In this document: positions 26,539 through 35,087 of the stretch, piece after piece
How the letters are laid out: each line of letters starts with the position of its first letter
Position numbering within the stretch: the first letter of the stretch is position 1
Source of the DNA: Pseudomonas abyssi
GTDB taxonomy: Bacteria; Pseudomonadota; Gammaproteobacteria; Pseudomonadales; Pseudomonadaceae
DNA: 64,000 bases
Reading direction: 5' to 3'
Assembly: GCF_002307495.1 (NCBI RefSeq)
Contig: NZ_NTMR01000016.1
Coordinates: 121,150-185,149, forward strand
The notes under the pieces: generated by a model
What the model was told of the DNA's origin: nothing
The model's database searches: none
What the model saw: the letters and a program-made list of their open reading frames with translations, nothing else
Made by a program: the position numbers and the translations under genes

Positions 26539-28548
26539 CTAGCTGCCTTTGAGCATATCCCGCAGGTTGGACAGCGCGGCCTTGCCGCGGGCCTGTTTCT
26601 GTTCCACCGGGGCTTCTTCGCTGCCCTCCCACTCCAGATCCTCCGGCGGGATTTCATCCAGGAAGCGGCTGGGGGCACAGTCGATGACTTCGCCAAACTG
26701 GCGACGCTTGGCGGCAAAGGTAAAGGCCAGGGTCTTGCGCGCGCGGGTGATGCCCACGTAGGCGAGGCGGCGTTCTTCTTCGACGCTGTCGGCCTCGATG
26801 CTGGAGCGGTGGGGCAGGATCTCCTCTTCCATGCCCATGATGAATACGTGCGGATATTCCAGACCCTTGGAGGCGTGCAGGGTCATCAGCTGGACGCGGT
26901 CTGCGTCTTCTTCCTCTTCCTGGCGTTCGAGCATGTCGCGCAGCACCAGCTTGGCAATGGCATCCTCGATATTGCTCTCGCCGCTGTCGTCCTTTTCCAG
27001 GATGCTTTTGATCGAGTCGAGCAGGAACCAGACGTTGCCCATGCGCTTGGCAGCGATCTCGTCGTTGGAGCAGTTCTGGCGAATCCAGTTTTCGTAGTCC
27101 AGGTCCAGCACCATGCGCCGCAGTGTCTCAATCGGGTCGCCTTCGTAGCACTGCTTGCGGATACCGTCGAGCCAGGTGATGAAACGCTGCAGCTTTTCGG
27201 TGTAGCGGGCATCCAGCCGCTCGCCCAGGCCCATTTCGGTGCAGGCCTGGTACATGGTGATCTGGCGTTCGTTGGCGTAGGTGCCGAGTTTTTCCAGCGT
27301 GGCCGGGCCTATCTCGCGGCGCGGTACGTTGATCACCCGCAGCAGCGCGTTGTCGTCGTCCTGGTTGACCAGCAGGCGCAGGTAGGACATCAGGTCCTTG
27401 ACCTCCTGCCGGCTGAAGAAGCTGGTGCCGCCAGACAGGTGATAGGGGATCTGGTGGTGCTGCAGTTTGAGTTCGATCAGCCGCGCCTGGTGGTTGCCGC
27501 GGTAAAGGATGGCAAAGTCGCGCCAGGCACGCTTGTGCTGGTGGTGCTGATTCTGGATCTCGACCGCTACGCGCTCGGCCTCGGCCTCTTCATTGCGGCA
27601 GCGGATCACGCGTAGCGGCTCGCCGTAACCCAGCTCACTCCACAGTTGCTTCTCGAACACATGCGGGTTGTTGGCGATCAGGGTGTTGGCGGCGCGCAGG
27701 ATGCGGCTGGTGGAGCGATAGTTCTGCTCCAGCATGACCACCTTCAAGTGCGGGAAGTCTTCCTTGAGCAGCGCCAGGTTTTCCGGGCGGGCGCCGCGCC
27801 AGGCGTAGATCGACTGGTCGTCGTCGCCCACCACGGTAAAGCGTGCCTGTGTGCCGACCAGCATTTTGACCAGCAGGTACTGGCTGGCGTTGGTGTCCTG
27901 GTATTCGTCTACCAGCATGTAGCGGATGCGAAACTGCCATTTCTCCAGCACGTCGGGGTTGTCGCGAAACAACACCACCGGGATCAGGATCAGGTCGTCA
28001 AAGTCCACCGCGTTGTAGGCCTTGAGCGTGCGCTGGTAGTGCATGTAGACGCTGGCGGCGGTCTGCTCCTGCGGGGTCTTGGCCTGGGCCAGTGCTTCAT
28101 CCGGCAGGATCAGGTCGTTTTTCCAGTTGGAGATTTGCGCCTGAATGCCTTCGATGCCGTCTTCGGCGCCGTAGTCCTTGTGCATCAAATCGGTAATCAG
28201 CGCTGTGGCATCCTGTTGATCGAAGATCGAGAAGCCGGGCTTGTAGCCGAGGCGCTGATGTTCCTTGCGGATGATGTTCAGCCCCAGGTTGTGGAAGGTC
28301 GAGACGGTCAGGCCGCGGGCGTCCGGGCCGCGCAGCAGTTGGCCGACCCGTTCTTTCATCTCGCGCGCCGCCTTGTTGGTGAAGGTCACGGCGATGATGT
28401 GTTGCGCGCGGATGCCGCACTCTTTGACCAGATAGGCAATCTTGCGGGTGATCACGCTGGTCTTGCCGCTGCCGGCCCCGGCCAGAACCAGCAGCGGCCC
28501 GCTGATGTACTCGACGGCTTCCTGTTGGCGGGGGTTGAGGCGTGACAC
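26539..28548 (-). CDS. rep: ATP-dependent DNA helicase Rep
   Basis: The UvrD/Rep superfamily 1A 3'-5' helicase has 669 residues. It begins SRLNPRQQEAVEYISGPLLVL, with Walker A AGAGSGKT. Motif II is LVDEYQDTN, motif III VVGDDDQSIYAWRGA, motif IV LEQNYRS, motif V LMTLHASKGLEYPHVF and motif VI RRLAYVGITRARKTL. The frame runs on to 28662, but the GTG at 28548 gives the start of E. coli Rep and has GGAG 7 nt upstream. Rep clears proteins from DNA ahead of the replication fork. Core gene. Confidence 0.93.
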   Translation of the reverse strand: MSRLNPRQQEAVEYISGPLLVLAGAGSGKTSVITRKIAYLVKECGIRAQHIIAVTFTNKAAREMKERVGQLLRGPDARGLTVSTFHNLGLNIIRKEHQRLGYKPGFSIFDQQDATALITDLMHKDYGAEDGIEGIQAQISNWKNDLILPDEALAQAKTPQEQTAASVYMHYQRTLKAYNAVDFDDLILIPVVLFRDNPDVLEKWQFRIRYMLVDEYQDTNASQYLLVKMLVGTQARFTVVGDDDQSIYAWRGARPENLALLKEDFPHLKVVMLEQNYRSTSRILRAANTLIANNPHVFEKQLWSELGYGEPLRVIRCRNEEAEAERVAVEIQNQHHQHKRAWRDFAILYRGNHQARLIELKLQHHQIPYHLSGGTSFFSRQEVKDLMSYLRLLVNQDDDNALLRVINVPRREIGPATLEKLGTYANERQITMYQACTEMGLGERLDARYTEKLQRFITWLDGIRKQCYEGDPIETLRRMVLDLDYENWIRQNCSNDEIAAKRMGNVWFLLDSIKSILEKDDSGESNIEDAIAKLVLRDMLERQEEEEDADRVQLMTLHASKGLEYPHVFIMGMEEEILPHRSSIEADSVEEERRLAYVGITRARKTLAFTFAAKRRQFGEVIDCAPSRFLDEIPPEDLEWEGSEEAPVEQKQARGKAALSNLRDMLKGS

Positions 28549-28742
28549 GGGGTATCTCCGGAGGCTGAGGGCGGCAAATGGTAGCAGCTTCGGGGTGGCA
28601 TCGGGTGCCGGCCATCGGCCAGGCTTGGTTATTGGCGCGATATTCGCTATAACTTGCTTCACAAAAGTGCTGTAGATACTTAAATTTTAAAGATTCTTTT
28701 ATCGGAGACCACTCGCAGTCGACTGAATTTATCCCTGACTTG

Positions 28743-30551
28743 ATGCCAGCCAGGCAAAAGACCCCGGTAAATCAAGCAGATAGCGGCATGAGCCGTGCAT
28801 GGATACGACTGAGAGCCTTGTTCCACCCCAGGGGAGATCGCCGCTTGAGCGATGACAGTCCAACACAGCGAGTTGTTTTGCTGGATACCGACCACGGTGC
28901 CTACGTGCAATTGTGTCGTCGGCTTGCTGTGGTTGGCGCTCTACCGTTCACCCTGGAGCGCGTCGAAGACTGGCATCATCTGCAAACCGGTATCGACCGG
29001 GGCGAGGTGCAGGCGGTGCTGGCGCGTTCCGACAGCCTGTCACTGCTGCACGATTGCGGCGTGCCGGTGATTCATCTGGCCAGCGAGCCCGACTTTTCCC
29101 GCATCGGTAATGGCCTCAATGACGTCCTCTGGGATCAATCCTCGGCCAGCGAAATCATTCGCTGCTGCCAGTACGCGATGGAGCGTCATCGCCTGCGCGG
29201 CGCGCTGGACCGGGCTGCCAGCTACGACCCGCTGACCGGCAGCTGCAATCGGCAGATGCTGCAGGATCGTCTCAAGCAGGGGATGCGCCGGGCGCTGCGC
29301 AGCAATCAGCCGCTGGCGGTGTTCTGCGTCGATCTGGATAACTTTCGTCACGTCAACGACAGCCTCGGGCACAGCGCCGGCGACGCCATCATCTGCGAGG
29401 TGGTAGACCGGCTGCGCGCGGTGCTGCGCAACACCGATACCATCGGGCGCATGGGCAGCGACGAGTTTGCGCTGGTGATCGAGGACTACACCTCATCCAG
29501 CAACCTGTTGCAGATCGCCCAGAAGATCATCAACGAGCTGGCCGAGCCCTTTACCGTCAGCAACGAAGGGCTGCTGATGGGCTGCAGCGTGGGCATCGCG
29601 ACCTATCCGGAGGGCGGCCAGACCGTCGACAGCCTGTTGCTGCACGCCAACCTGGCGATGCTGCAGGCCAAGGGGCAACGCGGCTGCAGCTTCCACTTCT
29701 ACGATGAGCGCATCAACCTGCAGGCGCACAGCCTGATCGAGTTTGAGTCTTCCCTGCGTCAGGCGCTGCGGCGCAACGAGTTTGAGCTGCATTACCAGCC
29801 GCGGGTAGATCTGGGCACTGGCCGGATTGTCGGCCTCGAGGGGCTGATCCGCTGGCGCCATCCGGAGCGCGGCCTGCTGGGCCCCGGTGAATTTATCCCG
29901 CTGGCTGAGGAAACCGGTCTGATCGTGCCGATGGGCTACTGGGTGATTGCCCGCGCCTGTCACGATCTGGCGCGTATGCAAAAGCGCGGCATGCCGCCGG
30001 TGCATGTGGCGGTCAACATGTCGTTCCGCCAGTTCCAGGACAGCCGGCTGCTGTCGACCGTGCGCCGCCTGCTGGAACGCACCGGTATCGACCCGCACTG
30101 GCTGGAGTTTGAGCTGACTGAAACGGCGGTCATGCAGCAGCCAGAGCAGGTGCTGATGACCATGGACGGCATGACCGGCCTGGGCCTGCGCTTCTCGCTG
30201 GATGACTTTGGCACCGGTTTCTCTTCTTTTGTCCACCTGCACAGCCTGCCGATCAATCTGCTGAAAATTGACCGTGGCTTCGTCAAGGCGATCGCCGAAC
30301 GCTCAGCCGACCGGCAGCTGGTTGGCGCGATGATCGAAATGGGACACAGCCTGGGGCTGGAAGTGGTGGCCGAGGGTGTGGAGCAGCGTGAGCAGCTGGA
30401 TATCCTGCGCAGTCTGGGCTGCGATCAGGTGCAGGGGTTCTTCATCAGCCCGGCGCTACCCTTTGACGAACTCTGCTACTTCATGGATGCCTATCAGATG
30501 GGCCGTGAGGCGTCGCCAAAAGAGAGCGGCGTGGTGCGGCTGCTGTCCTGA
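28743..30551 (+). CDS. proE: GGDEF/EAL protein, ProE-like phosphodiesterase
   Basis: The cyclic-di-GMP enzyme has about 602 residues. The N-terminal region (about 45-140) resembles a response-receiver-like fold. The GGDEF domain (about 165-320) has GSDEF instead of GGDEF. The EAL domain (about 335-590) has EGLIRW in place of EALxRW but keeps NMSFRQF, ELTET, DDFGTGFSSF, KIDRGFV and AEGVEQ. It probably degrades c-di-GMP while the cyclase domain is impaired. Its place between rep and comM matches ProE (PA5295) of P. aeruginosa. No convincing ribosome site marks the start; 28788 is an alternative. Confidence 0.85.
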   Translation: MPARQKTPVNQADSGMSRAWIRLRALFHPRGDRRLSDDSPTQRVVLLDTDHGAYVQLCRRLAVVGALPFTLERVEDWHHLQTGIDRGEVQAVLARSDSLSLLHDCGVPVIHLASEPDFSRIGNGLNDVLWDQSSASEIIRCCQYAMERHRLRGALDRAASYDPLTGSCNRQMLQDRLKQGMRRALRSNQPLAVFCVDLDNFRHVNDSLGHSAGDAIICEVVDRLRAVLRNTDTIGRMGSDEFALVIEDYTSSSNLLQIAQKIINELAEPFTVSNEGLLMGCSVGIATYPEGGQTVDSLLLHANLAMLQAKGQRGCSFHFYDERINLQAHSLIEFESSLRQALRRNEFELHYQPRVDLGTGRIVGLEGLIRWRHPERGLLGPGEFIPLAEETGLIVPMGYWVIARACHDLARMQKRGMPPVHVAVNMSFRQFQDSRLLSTVRRLLERTGIDPHWLEFELTETAVMQQPEQVLMTMDGMTGLGLRFSLDDFGTGFSSFVHLHSLPINLLKIDRGFVKAIAERSADRQLVGAMIEMGHSLGLEVVAEGVEQREQLDILRSLGCDQVQGFFISPALPFDELCYFMDAYQMGREASPKESGVVRLLS

Positions 30552-30689
30552 GCGGCTTACAGCTCAATGGATACAAGGCGACCACCGGCGCCGCTGGCGC
30601 CAGCTCGTCGGCACCGGCGCCGCCCTGTCTGTTTACTCTAGTCGTCTTTCCCGTTATTGCCCGTTTTTTCAGCGCTGTTTGCCGATTAT

Positions 30690-31163
30690 TCACCTCGGCG
30701 GCTGGCGGTCCAGCTGCCGATACTGCAATGCCTCCGCCAGGTGCGCGCGCTCAAGGTTCGGGCTGCCTGCCAGGTCGGCCAGGGTGCGCGCCACCTTGAG
30801 TACCCGGTGACTGGCCCGTCGCGATAACCCCAAACGCTCTACTGCCTGCTCCAGCCATTGCCCGTCCGCGTCGCTGAGCGCGCAATGCTGCTGAATCCCG
30901 GCCAGGTCCAGGTGGGCATTCAGGCATTGCTGGCGCTGCTGCTGGGCGTGCCTTGCCGCGGCTACCTGAGCGGCGGCGGTGGCGGTGTCCGGTTTGCTGC
31001 GGCCGGTCTCGCCGGTCAACTTGAAGGGTTCATTGTGCATGGCCAGGTGCAGGTCGATGCGGTCGAGCAGGGGGCCAGAGAGTTTGCCGCGATAGCGTTG
31101 TATCTGTTCTGGCGTGCAGCGGCAGCGGCCCGAGGGGTCTCCCTGATAGCCGCAGCAGCACGG
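30690..31163 (-). pseudogene. comM: comM (YifB, Mg-chelatase-like), 3' fragment at island junction
   Basis: The frame encodes the C-terminal about 158 residues of ComM, the branch-migration helicase of natural transformation: CGYQGDPSGRCRCTPEQIQ, RYRGKLSGPLLDRIDLHLAM, RLGLSRRASHRVLKVARTLADL and AEALQYRQLD. Going upstream, homology stops at about 31,163 and an in-frame TGA lies at 31167-31169. The ATP-binding N-terminal two thirds are missing, so the gene is cut by the island that starts there; the other part should lie beyond the right end of the window. comM is a known insertion target of resistance islands in Acinetobacter. Confidence 0.82.
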
Positions 31164-31172
31164 GCATCATTT

Positions 31173-31281
31173 CGGGTATGGACATACCGGTTAACCCGCT
31201 GCCTACTTGGGGTTGGCATGCTACGGTATTGTCCATAGGTGAATCCATTAATCATGGACATGAGGACTGGATATGTCCATG
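31173..31281. repeat. ATGGACAT repeats at the island's left end
   Basis: Four copies of ATGGACA(T) lie within 104 bp in alternating orientation: 31178-31185 (+), 31230-31236 (-), 31254-31261 (+) and 31273-31280 (-). The last two form a 9-bp perfect stem (catggacat/atgtccatg). They begin about 15 bp inside the comM break, where a recombinase or transposase would bind the element end. Confidence 0.6.
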
Positions 31282-31453
31282 CCCTGAATTGGAAAAAGTG
31301 TACCTGACTTGGCCAAGCGTTTGTATTCGACTTGACCAGCCATTTGCATCGGATGTGCCCCGCGCACGGGTACGTCTTGACCGGCAGGAGTCGACCAAAA
31401 GCGGACGGATCAAACCTGGTCTGAGTTCGCCGACATTTCAGGTCTGTGGCTCT

Positions 31454-31822
31454 CTAGGAAAGCCGGGGCGATTCAGAGGGGCCAATACCGTTCGGCCGTA
31501 TAAGCTGGGGAGGGGGAGTCGGACGCGAGGGCGGAGAGAATTCCAACGAGTCTAAGAGCGGGGTGAACTGCTCTGAAAGAAACGTTCTCCGCTCGGAGTA
31601 CGTTTGGTATTTCCCCTTTATCCAAGTCCAAAAAGTATCAAGGGAGCCATGTTGTCTCACGAATGCTGGGAGTGCTGCGCTCATTGCAGGATCACTCAGC
31701 AGTTCACGTCGAAGATGGAGATACTCATTCGGATCCGCAGCATTGCCAGTAGCTCGGGCCACCAAGAGGTTTTGTAGGTAGCTGACCTTGTCGAATGTGC
31801 TAACCAGGAATTCTATGGACAC
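31454..31822 (-). CDS. Small protein partner of TIR-like gene
   Basis: The 122-residue soluble protein begins SIEFLVSTFDKVSYLQNLLVARATG, then RRELLSDPAMSAALPAFVRQHGSLDTFWTWIKGKY. This recalls N-terminal domains of abortive-infection-type proteins, but I cannot name the family. The tail after residue 95 is Pro-rich. The start is the GTG at 31822 with GAGG about 8 nt upstream. It lies 60 bp downstream of the TIR-like gene in the same direction and is probably co-transcribed. An antitoxin, sensor or target-recognition role is conjecture. Confidence 0.6.
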   Translation of the reverse strand: MSIEFLVSTFDKVSYLQNLLVARATGNAADPNEYLHLRRELLSDPAMSAALPAFVRQHGSLDTFWTWIKGKYQTYSERRTFLSEQFTPLLDSLEFSPPSRPTPPPQLIRPNGIGPSESPRLS

Positions 31823-31882
31823 GGGGAAGCCTCTTTATCTTACAGAGTGTCATGAGGAAAGACGGATTTAGGCTGAGATTAT

Positions 31883-32749
31883 TCAGCCCATAACCTTGTT
31901 CCAGTCGATTGCATAGCCCGCCTGTTTCAACTCGCGTGCCAGTGCGGTTTTCCACTCGCCGGACATCTCTGTCCAAACTACCCCGGCAAAGTCGGTAGGT
32001 ATTTCCACTTCTCCAGATCTCAGCGCGCAGACCTTGTCACGACCCAGCGCACCCATAAAGTAACCAAGCTCCAGTAGCACATTCTGCCTCACGCGAGGTT
32101 CCACCTGGCCGCCCGCTTTGCAGCCAACATCGTCGGGCGTTAGCAGCACCACGGCCATTCCCACATCAGAATTGTGCTCGATTTTCTCAATGATCGTGCG
32201 CCCACTATTGGCCTGCTCGTGGAGGATGATCACCTTGAGGCCGAGCTTCTCTAGGAAGCGTGCAACGGTTTCACGGACAGCTTCATCGTGCCCATGGACG
32301 AGAAAAACTCGAGAGGAGTCCGCTGATGAACTAGCTTTCGTTGCTGGCGCAAGAAGGCTAGGCCCAAGGTCTTCAAGGTCCGCTTTTAAGGCATTTATCG
32401 CTTGGCCTAGCAGCGCTTTCGCCGCTTCTATATTTGTTTTTGTGTGTGCTTTGTAGTTGGGCTCTGGCATTCCAGATACCCAAATCATCTGATGGTAATG
32501 CAGCTCCTGCGCCGCTTTATAACGATTGGCTGCGGTAGTGTTTACTCCGAAATAGCGCTCCAACGTATCTTCAATACTGCGCTCTAGAGCCTGGAGTTCG
32601 GGAGATGTCCCATTCTTCAATGTGTTGAGATCAAACGCATCAAGATCCGCAATTCTTTGCTCAAGCCGGTCAATTCCTTTCTGCAGCTGATCTGTCGTCA
32701 AGTGAACCTTTGGTTGAACAACCGGGGATGGGGGTGACTTCCGAGCCAT
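31883..32749 (-). CDS. TIR-like (PF10137) nucleotide-binding protein
   Basis: The protein has 288 residues. The N-terminal helical part (about 15-140) includes LEQRIADLDAFDL and a YHQMIWV segment. The C-terminal domain (about 147-275) is of the PF10137 TIR-like type: VFLVHGHDEAVRETVARFLEKLG, VIILHEQANSGRTIIEKIEHN, AVVLLTPDDVGC and VLLELGYFMGALGRDKV; the Glu of LELGYF is the putative catalytic residue. Relatives cleave NAD+ in CBASS/Pycsar-type defence. GGAG lies 6 nt before the ATG. No cyclase gene lies beside it, so the trigger is unknown. Confidence 0.8.
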   Translation of the reverse strand: MARKSPPSPVVQPKVHLTTDQLQKGIDRLEQRIADLDAFDLNTLKNGTSPELQALERSIEDTLERYFGVNTTAANRYKAAQELHYHQMIWVSGMPEPNYKAHTKTNIEAAKALLGQAINALKADLEDLGPSLLAPATKASSSADSSRVFLVHGHDEAVRETVARFLEKLGLKVIILHEQANSGRTIIEKIEHNSDVGMAVVLLTPDDVGCKAGGQVEPRVRQNVLLELGYFMGALGRDKVCALRSGEVEIPTDFAGVVWTEMSGEWKTALARELKQAGYAIDWNKVMG

Positions 32750-33157
32750 AGCTACTCCTTGGTATGTGGCTATGTCCGATCATGCCATTACGCGGGGTGG
32801 AGCAAAACTGCAAAAGGTCAATAGCCACGATTTTGTTGTCCGTCAGCACGAATTCAAGCGTCTTCGGCGTTGGCATCTCCAAATCGTAGCCCGCATTCAG
32901 TGGCAGACTCTGCACCGTTCCGGAAATAGCGCGTGTTAGCTTCTGGCCGGAAGGCGCCTATCGCAACAGGCAGGATCCGGCCAAAAGACCGTGACAGATT
33001 AATGGGGCTCGGGACGGCCAGAGCTGCTAGCGCAGCTCCCCATGGCTCTCGGCCAGACTATGGTAACAATCTACGGCCAAACTATGGGTTCATGCACAGT
33101 CAGCACGGAGGGCGCGGGGAAAGGTGCAGGTAACGCTGCTTTGAATGAGTGCCGATC
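32750..33157. other. Gene-poor gap, 408 bp
   Basis: No convincing gene was found. A minus-strand frame of 81 codons (from 32915) runs through the promoter region of the TIR-like gene and lacks a ribosome site. Scattered ggccg/ctggccg motifs (32943, 32987, 33020) recall short repeats found elsewhere in this island (for example 40036 and 49124) and look like scars of past rearrangement. Confidence 0.4.
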
Positions 33158-34282
33158 TTAGGCGTTCAAGCCTGCCCATCCGTGCCAACCGACGTAAACA
33201 CCCACGCCAATAATCAGCAAGCTTGAGAGATATGGGGCGCGCCGCGCCACAGCGCCCATCCAAGGCCAGCGATTGGACGCATGGCGTGTTCCGATTGCAG
33301 CCGCAACACCGACCGTGACCAGCGTCAACGCCAAACCAATGCTGAAACCGAGGACCAAGACAGCACCTAACGTAACTTCCTTAACCTGCAGACAGAGCAG
33401 CAGCACCGTGATTGCAGCGGGGCAGGGAATCAGCCCACCGGTCAGGCCGAACAAAATGACCTGGCCGGTGGTTACGTTACGACTGGCAAAGCGCTGACGA
33501 ATGTCGTTTGCGTGCGCCCGCTCATGGGCATCCTGATACCCCTCCAGCGATAACTCCAGACCTTCCAACTCGTCATGAGCGTGATCATGCTCGCAAAACG
33601 ACAGATCGTAGTCATGTGAATGCCCGGCGTGCCCGAGGCTGAGCCGTGCGTCAAAGGCATGAGGTTCGGGAATATCGTCCACCGATTCCAGGTAGCCATC
33701 GCGCTCAACAAAGGTGAAGAGCCCAACAGTCCCGTTCTCACGAGTGATCTGCAGTCGCACATCTGCCGCCTTCCACGGGTGTCCGCTGAGCGTTCGCAGA
33801 CGCCACCGTGGCGGCACCTCTTCTTCAAAAATGGCCAGTTCAATACGCCCATGCCCGGTGTCGATGTGACGGGTTTCAGCGTGCACATGGTCATGTGAAT
33901 GGTGGTGATCGTCGCCCTGCTCAAAGCGCCACATCTGCTCGCCACGCCAAGTACGCCAGAGCATCCAAAGCGCGATGATGATGATCAGCGCTGCCGAGGC
34001 AAGCTGGAAATAGGGCTCAGTGGTTTCAGCGTCAAGGTTCTGCCCCAGATACATGCCGCCAATGGCGACCAGCCAGACCACCACTGTATGCGAAGCCGTC
34101 GCCGCCAACCCGAGCAATATGGCCTGACCGACCGTGCCCCGAATCGCCACGATGAACGCCGCCATCATGGTCTTCGAGTGTCCCGGCTCAAGACCGTGTA
34201 ACGCACCCAGTACGATAGCTGTCGGGACATACAGCCAAGCCTGCGAAGCGCCCTGCTGCAGAAGTTCTGCGAAAGAAGACAT
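33158..34282 (-). CDS. rcnA: Nickel/cobalt efflux protein, RcnA/NicO type
   Basis: The inner-membrane exporter has 374 residues and about six membrane helices. The first has the NicO signature GALHGLEPGHSKTMMAAF and a later one GLTGGLIPCPAAITVLL. A long hydrophilic loop (about 120-255) is rich in His (GDDHHHSHDHVHAETRH, HAGHSHDYDLSFCEHDHAHDE) and should bind Ni/Co. It lies 10 bp after the CsoR/RcnR-family repressor gene, giving a repressor-pump operon divergent from three accessory metal genes. Confidence 0.9.
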   Translation of the reverse strand: MSSFAELLQQGASQAWLYVPTAIVLGALHGLEPGHSKTMMAAFIVAIRGTVGQAILLGLAATASHTVVVWLVAIGGMYLGQNLDAETTEPYFQLASAALIIIIALWMLWRTWRGEQMWRFEQGDDHHHSHDHVHAETRHIDTGHGRIELAIFEEEVPPRWRLRTLSGHPWKAADVRLQITRENGTVGLFTFVERDGYLESVDDIPEPHAFDARLSLGHAGHSHDYDLSFCEHDHAHDELEGLELSLEGYQDAHERAHANDIRQRFASRNVTTGQVILFGLTGGLIPCPAAITVLLLCLQVKEVTLGAVLVLGFSIGLALTLVTVGVAAAIGTRHASNRWPWMGAVARRAPYLSSLLIIGVGVYVGWHGWAGLNA

Positions 34283-34292
34283 GGCTCAGTTC

Positions 34293-34580
34293 TCAGAGAT
34301 ACTTGGTAATTTGCTTGAACTCTTCCAGCGGTGCCCGCTCACCATTGGTGAGTGCCCCGACGGTATGCTCCAGGCAATGGTCGATATGATCCTGAATTAG
34401 CGTGCGCTTGGCCTGGCATACAGCCTTTTCAACGGCGTGCAACTGCTGGGCAATATCCACGCAGGCTCGCTGGTCTTCGATCATGCCGACTATGCTGCGC
34501 AGGTGACCCTCAGCACGCTTCAACCTTTTGATGATTTCCGTATGACTTTGGTGCTTATGTTCGCCTTGGAGCTTGCTCAT
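34293..34580 (-). CDS. rcnR: CsoR/RcnR-family metal-sensing repressor
   Basis: The all-helical repressor has 95 residues (DUF156): EIIKRLKRAEGHLRSIVGMIEDQRACVDIAQQLHAVEKAV and LIQDHIDHCLEHTV. A His-rich N terminus (GEHKHQSH), the Cys of RACVDI, and His residues in LHAVEKA and DHIDHC fit Ni/Co sensing of the RcnR/DmeR group rather than copper. It should bind the C/G-tract operator in the divergent intergenic region and release it when metal binds. Confidence 0.87.
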   Translation of the reverse strand: MSKLQGEHKHQSHTEIIKRLKRAEGHLRSIVGMIEDQRACVDIAQQLHAVEKAVCQAKRTLIQDHIDHCLEHTVGALTNGERAPLEEFKQITKYL

Positions 34581-34612
34581 CGCGGAGTCTCATGCAACGA
34601 TATTGAGACCAG

Positions 34613-34638
34613 CATCCTATCCCCCTGGGGGGGATGCA
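34613..34638. promoter_or_regulatory. Probable RcnR-type operator
   Basis: gcatcc-tat-ccccc at 34613-34625 faces gggggggatgc at 34627-34637, forming a dyad of C and G tracts with flanking gcatcc/ggatgc. RcnR and CsoR-like repressors recognise G/C tracts of this type. It lies between the divergent rcnR and plus-strand metal genes and could control both. Confidence 0.7.
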
Positions 34639-34681
34639 GCAACACAAACTTTTCTGATGCTGAGTCTGAGTATCGTCGTCA

Positions 34682-35032
34682 ATGCTGATACATCTCACCG
34701 CTTCCCGCTCATTGCCCATTCTGGCGCTTCTGTCGATGCTGCTATGGGCCGGGCATGCGCTGGCAGGCTATACAGACGGTAACGGGCAAGGTGCTCAAGC
34801 AACTTACGACAGCCACCCGCACAGCGGCGACGACGACTTAAGCAGCCAAAGCCTGCAACCGGGTGATGACCACCAGCACTCATCGCTGGTCGCAGACCAT
34901 CTGCATGAAACCCCTCACCTGACAGCTTGGCCGCGAGCGCCCCGCACGCAGGCAGAGGCACCCGCTTTCGGCTATGCCAAGAGGCTGGTCATCAGCCCAC
35001 CCACCCGCATTGAGCGACCACCACGCACCTGA
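34682..35032 (+). CDS. Small exported His-rich protein
   Basis: The protein has 116 residues. A signal peptide (residues 1-28, LPILALLSMLLWAGHALA-G) is followed by a short disordered mature part rich in His and Asp (TYDSHPHSGDDD, GDDHQHSSLVADHLHETPH), suited to binding Ni, Co or Zn in the periplasm. It is the first gene of the plus-strand metal operon and is divergent from the repressor across the operator. I know no named family; a metal-buffer role is inferred from composition. Confidence 0.6.
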   Translation: MLIHLTASRSLPILALLSMLLWAGHALAGYTDGNGQGAQATYDSHPHSGDDDLSSQSLQPGDDHQHSSLVADHLHETPHLTAWPRAPRTQAEAPAFGYAKRLVISPPTRIERPPRT

Positions 35033-35087
35033 TCGGCATTCTGACACCGGCCTAAGAGCCCAGATCTCCACAACTCAGGATTTTTTT

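Noticed and set aside
32670..32915. 81-codon minus-strand frame before the TIR-like gene
   Set aside because: It overlaps the TIR-like start in another frame and has no ribosome site; perhaps a remnant.
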